The notes below the pieces were generated by a model. It had not been told where the DNA came from. It did not search any database and saw nothing but the letters and a program-made list of their open reading frames with translations. From the NCBI GenBank assembly GCA_015680905.1, contig CM027380.1, positions 31,178,001-31,242,000 of the forward strand: DNA of 64,000 bases, written 5' to 3'. The stretch's first letter is position 1. The number at the start of each line of letters is the position of its first letter. This DNA is from Coptis chinensis. Lineage: Eukaryota > Streptophyta > Magnoliopsida > Ranunculales > Ranunculaceae. The translations under genes and the position numbers were made by a program. This document shows, piece after piece, positions 60,452 to 64,000 of this stretch.

Positions 60452-60510
60452 GTGAATGAGGAAGCATCCGAAAAGGTTCTTAAAGTGGAGCAAAAGTACA
60501 ATGGAATATG
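60452..60510 (+). pseudogene. NRP1: NAP1-related protein (SET family) exon fragment
   Basis: After an AG at 60450-60451 the sequence reads VNEEASEKVLKVEQKYN, which matches the helix of plant NAP1-related/SET histone chaperones (VNEEASDKVLEVEQKYN). A TGA follows two codons later, and I can place neither the neighbouring exons nor the rest of the domain. The fragment keeps one intron border, so it came from genomic DNA and not from a processed mRNA. The match is short. Confidence 0.55.
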
Positions 60511-60914
60511 AGGGCATTGGTTACTTCACGCAGTTTGTCCACCATCTTTTCGTTTACGACCTTTTGTGAGGTTTGCTTCTTCTTAGATATAAGTGGATTG
60601 TAAGTTTGACAGATCTGTTTATGTATCTCTTAAATGTTAATACACTTATTTAATGCATCTCTCCATTCATAGAGACTACACTGATTCATCTTCACTTATA
60701 CATGAGGTTTTATTACGCTTTATGGGTTATGTATATACAACAACTTCTTACTTGATGTAGGTTTTAAGAACCTAGGTTCTTTGGAAAAGGGGGATTTTAA
60801 TTATGTGGATTCAGGATACTCAATACCTTAGTAAGTTACTTTTAGTCACCTAGCCTCTGTAGATCTAGAATATAACTGCTGAATATATGGCCGATCATAA
60901 TATTAGAGAAGAAA

Positions 60915-61289
60915 GTGTCAGTCATGGAATTATACGGAAACTACTACACCAAATATTGTGGCTTTGCTATTGATGGGTTGGAAGATTACCTATACTTTCG
61001 TTCAATGTTGCTGAAACCGGATTCTTTTTGTTCCGCAGGTTGGTTAAATAGATGTAATGCATTGTTTGTTATGGAAGTAAAAGTGGCATTTAGAATTCCA
61101 AGTAGTACAAATGTTGGTTGGTTAAATAGATGTAATGCATTGTTTGTTATGGAGGTAAAAGTGGCATTTAGAATTCCAAGTAGTACAAATGTTGGTTGGT
61201 TAAATAGATGTAATGCATTGTTTGTTATGGAGGTAAAAGTGGAATTTAGAATTCCAAGTAGTACAAATGTTGGTTGGTTCATATGTTAG
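60915..61289 (+). other. Repeat-made reading frame (three 26-codon copies)
   Basis: This frame stays open mainly because it contains three copies of a 78-bp unit, a multiple of three, and the opposite strand is open for the same reason. I do not call a gene. Confidence 0.3.
61041..61274. repeat. 78-bp unit in three tandem copies
   Basis: The unit, beginning TGGTTAAATAGATGTAATGC, occurs at 61041, 61119 and 61197 with only one or two differences between copies. Recent tandem expansion. Confidence 0.9.
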
Positions 61290-62863
61290 GTTTCATTGCC
61301 AATTAGGTTTTCACTGTGTTATTACAAAAAATTTGCATTATGATTAATATTTCTAATTAGATGCATTCTCTTGCCCAACATTTATTTCAAGACATCCATC
61401 ATGGACAACTCTTCCCTACCAGACTCCGTTATATTTAATGGCAGCAAGGACATGATGCATGTTCGTCAGGAACAACAGCTAGCGACAAAGAAACCAATGC
61501 CAGAACATGTCTAAGGAACATCTTTCCTTGCTTAGAGAAGCTGAAATACCAACTTGATTTCTATTATGGGGGTATTTTTTTTATGGAAGCCGAAATACAA
61601 ACTTGATTTCTCATAGTTTTTTCTAGGTAATCGAGGTTTTCATCCAGTGCATATTTATATTATTTGTGTTTGCAGTTGTTAATTCGTATTGTTATGTTTG
61701 TTGTCACTAAAAGGTTGAGTTTTTTTGCTTCTATTTTTGACCTCTTAGATAACTCAACATACGGAAGATCGAGTTCATAGCCTATCTCTTAATTTTGTGT
61801 TTATAAGATATTATGATAAGTTTTTTTAAAAAAATTATAATGAAACTAATCTAATCATAGTACCTAAGAATTTGGATTAAGCTCTTATTTTTATTTGCTA
61901 CTATTTGTTTCCAATGCGTTGTGAAAAAATTTGTTTTGTAGATTACAATATATAATCTACTTTCTAATGAAACTAGGTACAATACTTACAAATTGGACGA
62001 GGACCTCATTTCTACTGGCTCTCTTAGGAGGATTCAATTTTCATAGACTTGATGGTAATATATTTTCTAAACTTCAAAAGCTTATATAAAGCCATGTGTT
62101 ATGTTATTTCCATGTTGTTTTTTCTATACATTCTCTTAGTTACCAACATACTTCAAATAGAATATAAGAAGTTTGAGTGTTAAATCACCTTTTTGCTCAC
62201 ATTCAATTTTCTCTTCATAGTTTGAGTGTGATGTCGATCAGGTTACTTCCACTAGCAACTTAATGATCATAGCTATCACTCTTAGACAGTCTAAAGTCCA
62301 TGTTATCCGAGTTGTTTATATTAGCTTTTACTTGACATTGTAGTGAGTTTCAGGACACTTTTTATGTGAACCATTTTATTACATCCTTGAAAGGTGAGGT
62401 CTAAATTTTGAAGAAACTACCTCCCAGTTTTACGTCACATCTATATCCAGTCGTTTATATGAAGCCATGTCTTCCATTGTTTCCATGTTTTTTTATCTTC
62501 TGTATACATTCTCTGGACTCATTCAAAAGGAGGATGCTGTGTTTTTGTACTTTTTATGTAGTTTATATTTATCTAAATTTTTTTTTAGATTATTAAAAGA
62601 AGGATTATTTGTATATTTATTTAAAGGAACATGTTTAGTTTGAATGTCAAAAAGCGAGGGAATCTCTGCCAACTTTTTGAAAGAAAAATAGGATGCTATA
62701 TTTTTGTACTATTTCAGTAGTTTATATTTATCTCAATTACAATATCCTTTTCTATGGGGGAATAGTGCATAATGGGGAATAGTGATAGATGCGTAGTTTA
62801 GAATTTGAATAATTGAATTTTTTTTACACGGTTTGTTGCAAGTACTAGCGAAAGAGGGTATAG
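61290..62863. other. AT-rich stretch between gene fragments
   Basis: Many T runs and a repeated AGGAGGATGCT / AATAGGATGCTATATTTTTG passage (62528 and 62688) with shared flanks, suggesting a diverged duplication. A short frame at 61401 (MDNSSLPDSVIFNGSKDM) matches nothing I know. No gene supported. Confidence 0.35.
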
Positions 62864-63095
62864 GATGCTCTCAAGGCCGTTACGTCTAGGCTGGGAACTG
62901 TTGCAGTATATTGTGGCTAACAAGTCGACGGACGTTGTGAATGCAATTACAAGTCTTTGCTATGGGCAGTGCACACCTTGCAGAGAGGGGACAAGATCGC
63001 TATGGATGATCATTGAAAGATTGATGAAGCAAATTAATGGGCATACCATATGTGCATTAGGCGATGTTGCTGCTTGGCTGATGCATTATGTCTAG
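62864..63095 (+). pseudogene. NDUFV1: Mitochondrial complex I 51-kDa subunit (NDUFV1) fragment
   Basis: It begins [15 protein letters not shown], then in another frame [40 protein letters not shown] and GDVAAW. These are the C-terminal part of the NADH-binding flavoprotein with the C-x2-C-x2-C ligands of the N3 4Fe-4S cluster (QCTPC). Compared with the family, there is one frame change and about 17 residues between IIERL and KQI are missing, and it ends early at TAG. It is a non-functional fragment of a nuclear gene for a mitochondrial protein. Confidence 0.85.
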
Positions 63096-63263
63096 GGAAA
63101 GAGTTGTTTTCATGTTGACCTTCCATGTACTGAATATTCTTTTCAGAACCTGAATGAAACAAAAAAAAATCAGTGTTGTTTTTTTTTCAATATTCATTTT
63201 GTGTTCTTGTTGCATACTTTACTTCCCAATTATAATTTCGTGATTTCCATCAGTATTGCTAAA

Positions 63264-63290
63264 ACGTGTGTAGCACGTGCATGATGCTAG
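63264..63290 (+). other. Second Helitron-type 3' terminus
   Basis: ACGTG-TGTAG-CACGT hairpin (63264-63278), then GCATGATG and CTAG at 63287-63290, followed by T. It has the same loop and order as the terminus at 50756. Two unrelated host gene fragments lie upstream on the same strand, which is what gene-capturing Helitrons show. The 5' TC end was not found. Confidence 0.6.
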
Positions 63291-63463
63291 TACATTGTAA
63301 AAATACAAGACTAGGCTGGCCCTACCATTCATTCTCTCTCTACTTTTACTTTATCACAAGTAGACAACCACCTCTATTTTCTTTCCTTTCAATAAGTTGT
63401 TCAAAATAGGCTTATTTGGGGTGATCTTTGACACACCTATAAAAATACTCCCGTACCCCATAA

Positions 63464-63951
63464 GGGCATCTCTAATGGAGGGTGTAAACCGTATAGAGTG
63501 TAAAGTTTACACTCCAAATAAAAAAAAAAAAAAAAAAACTCTTTCCAATGAGGGGTGGTATACTGTAGATAATAGAGTATTAGTTGATAGAGGAGGTGGG
63601 GAATTCCCCATCTCGCAACCAGTTGATAAATAGCTCGGGCGACACTTTAACCAACGTCTGAACAAAAAAAAATTTGGACATCACTTTAAGGAACATCCCT
63701 TTCTAATTCTAAAGTAATTTTTTAACTCGGACATCATTTAAAGTGATGCCCCAGTTTAAATTAAAGAGGGACGTCACTTTAAGTGACGTCCGAGTTTAAA
63801 ATCTAATTTTTTTACACTTCTCCATTGAGGAGTATAGAGTGTGGATATTTATAGGCTATACAATAGTATACAATTAGAGGTGTAAAATCCTAATGGCACC
63901 TACGTGGAGCCTAGGTGGAGGTGTAATTTACACCCCCCATTGGAGATGCTC
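63464..63951. mobile_element. 488-bp Tourist-like PIF/Harbinger MITE
   Basis: The ends are GGGCATCTCTAATGGAGGG and CCCCCATTGGAGATGCTC, flanked by TAA on both sides (63461-63463 and 63952-63954). Inside is an A run at about 63520-63537 and repeated ACGTCACTTTAAGTGACGTCC-like palindromes (63675-63800). No coding capacity. Confidence 0.85.
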
Positions 63952-64000
63952 TAACTAACAAAAGTTTTTGTTGTACCCTAATAACTCCCTAAATCCAATG

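Noticed and set aside
60986-61282. 98-codon frame on the minus strand
   Set aside because: Opened only by the three copies of the 78-bp repeat.
1-64000. tRNA, rRNA, CRISPR array or bacterial-type operon
   Set aside because: No cloverleaf, rRNA core or regularly spaced repeat with spacers seen; the short tandem repeats (33 bp, 78 bp, 134 bp) have no unique spacers.

Overview
The window is nuclear DNA of a flowering plant, almost certainly a eudicot. The evidence is an AT-rich sequence, spliced plant genes (a LysM receptor gene, a mitochondrial complex I fragment), plant-only transposon proteins (plant mobile domain, PIF ORF1-like, plant MULE N-terminus) and Athila-type LTR elements. It is a heterochromatin-like stretch of nested mobile elements, and I found no intact host gene.

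Layout. 1-6828: an Athila-type (Ty3/gypsy) fossil on the minus strand, cut by the window edge. 7315-11564: a LYM2/CEBiP-like LysM GPI-anchored receptor gene in four exons, now a pseudogene, whose first intron holds an inverted-LTR foldback and a hAT-like element. 11926-12086: a small hairpin MITE. 12259-17746: a 5.5-kb element with PIF/Harbinger ends (TIR GAGCATCATC, TSD TAA) that carries a decayed plant-mobile-domain gene, a small zinc-finger gene and an ORF1-like gene on the opposite strand. 17815-19080: a degenerate GGCCGGCCCTAC repeat field split by a 635-bp hAT element with a perfect 8-bp TSD.

20317-47103: the two similar LTRs at 20317-22021 and 45404-47103 are the ends of ONE Athila element, because GTGCT flanks the left of the first and the right of the second. 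In between, read on the minus strand, come PBS, gag, protease, RT/RNase H/integrase, three related accessory ORFs and a polypurine tract. Later insertions swelled the element: a 1363-bp solo LTR (TSD ATTTT), a 3469-bp solo LTR-like element (TSD GAAAA), a LINE tail and a large decayed LINE whose C-terminus looks like a restriction-like endonuclease.

47104-63290: the DNA the Athila element split continues to a Helitron-type 3' end at 50779. A 5187-bp CACTA transposon (51152-56338) follows, then a truncated MULE (56917 to about 59540), then a stretch with fragments of two unrelated host genes (NAP1-related/SET and complex I 51-kDa subunit) ending at a second Helitron-type 3' end at 63290. 63464-63951 is a Tourist-like MITE.

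The best candidates for something new are the Harbinger-ended element carrying a plant mobile domain gene and two small genes behind copies of the same promoter module, and the Athila element whose env-position region holds three related ORFs, two of them behind their own TATA boxes.
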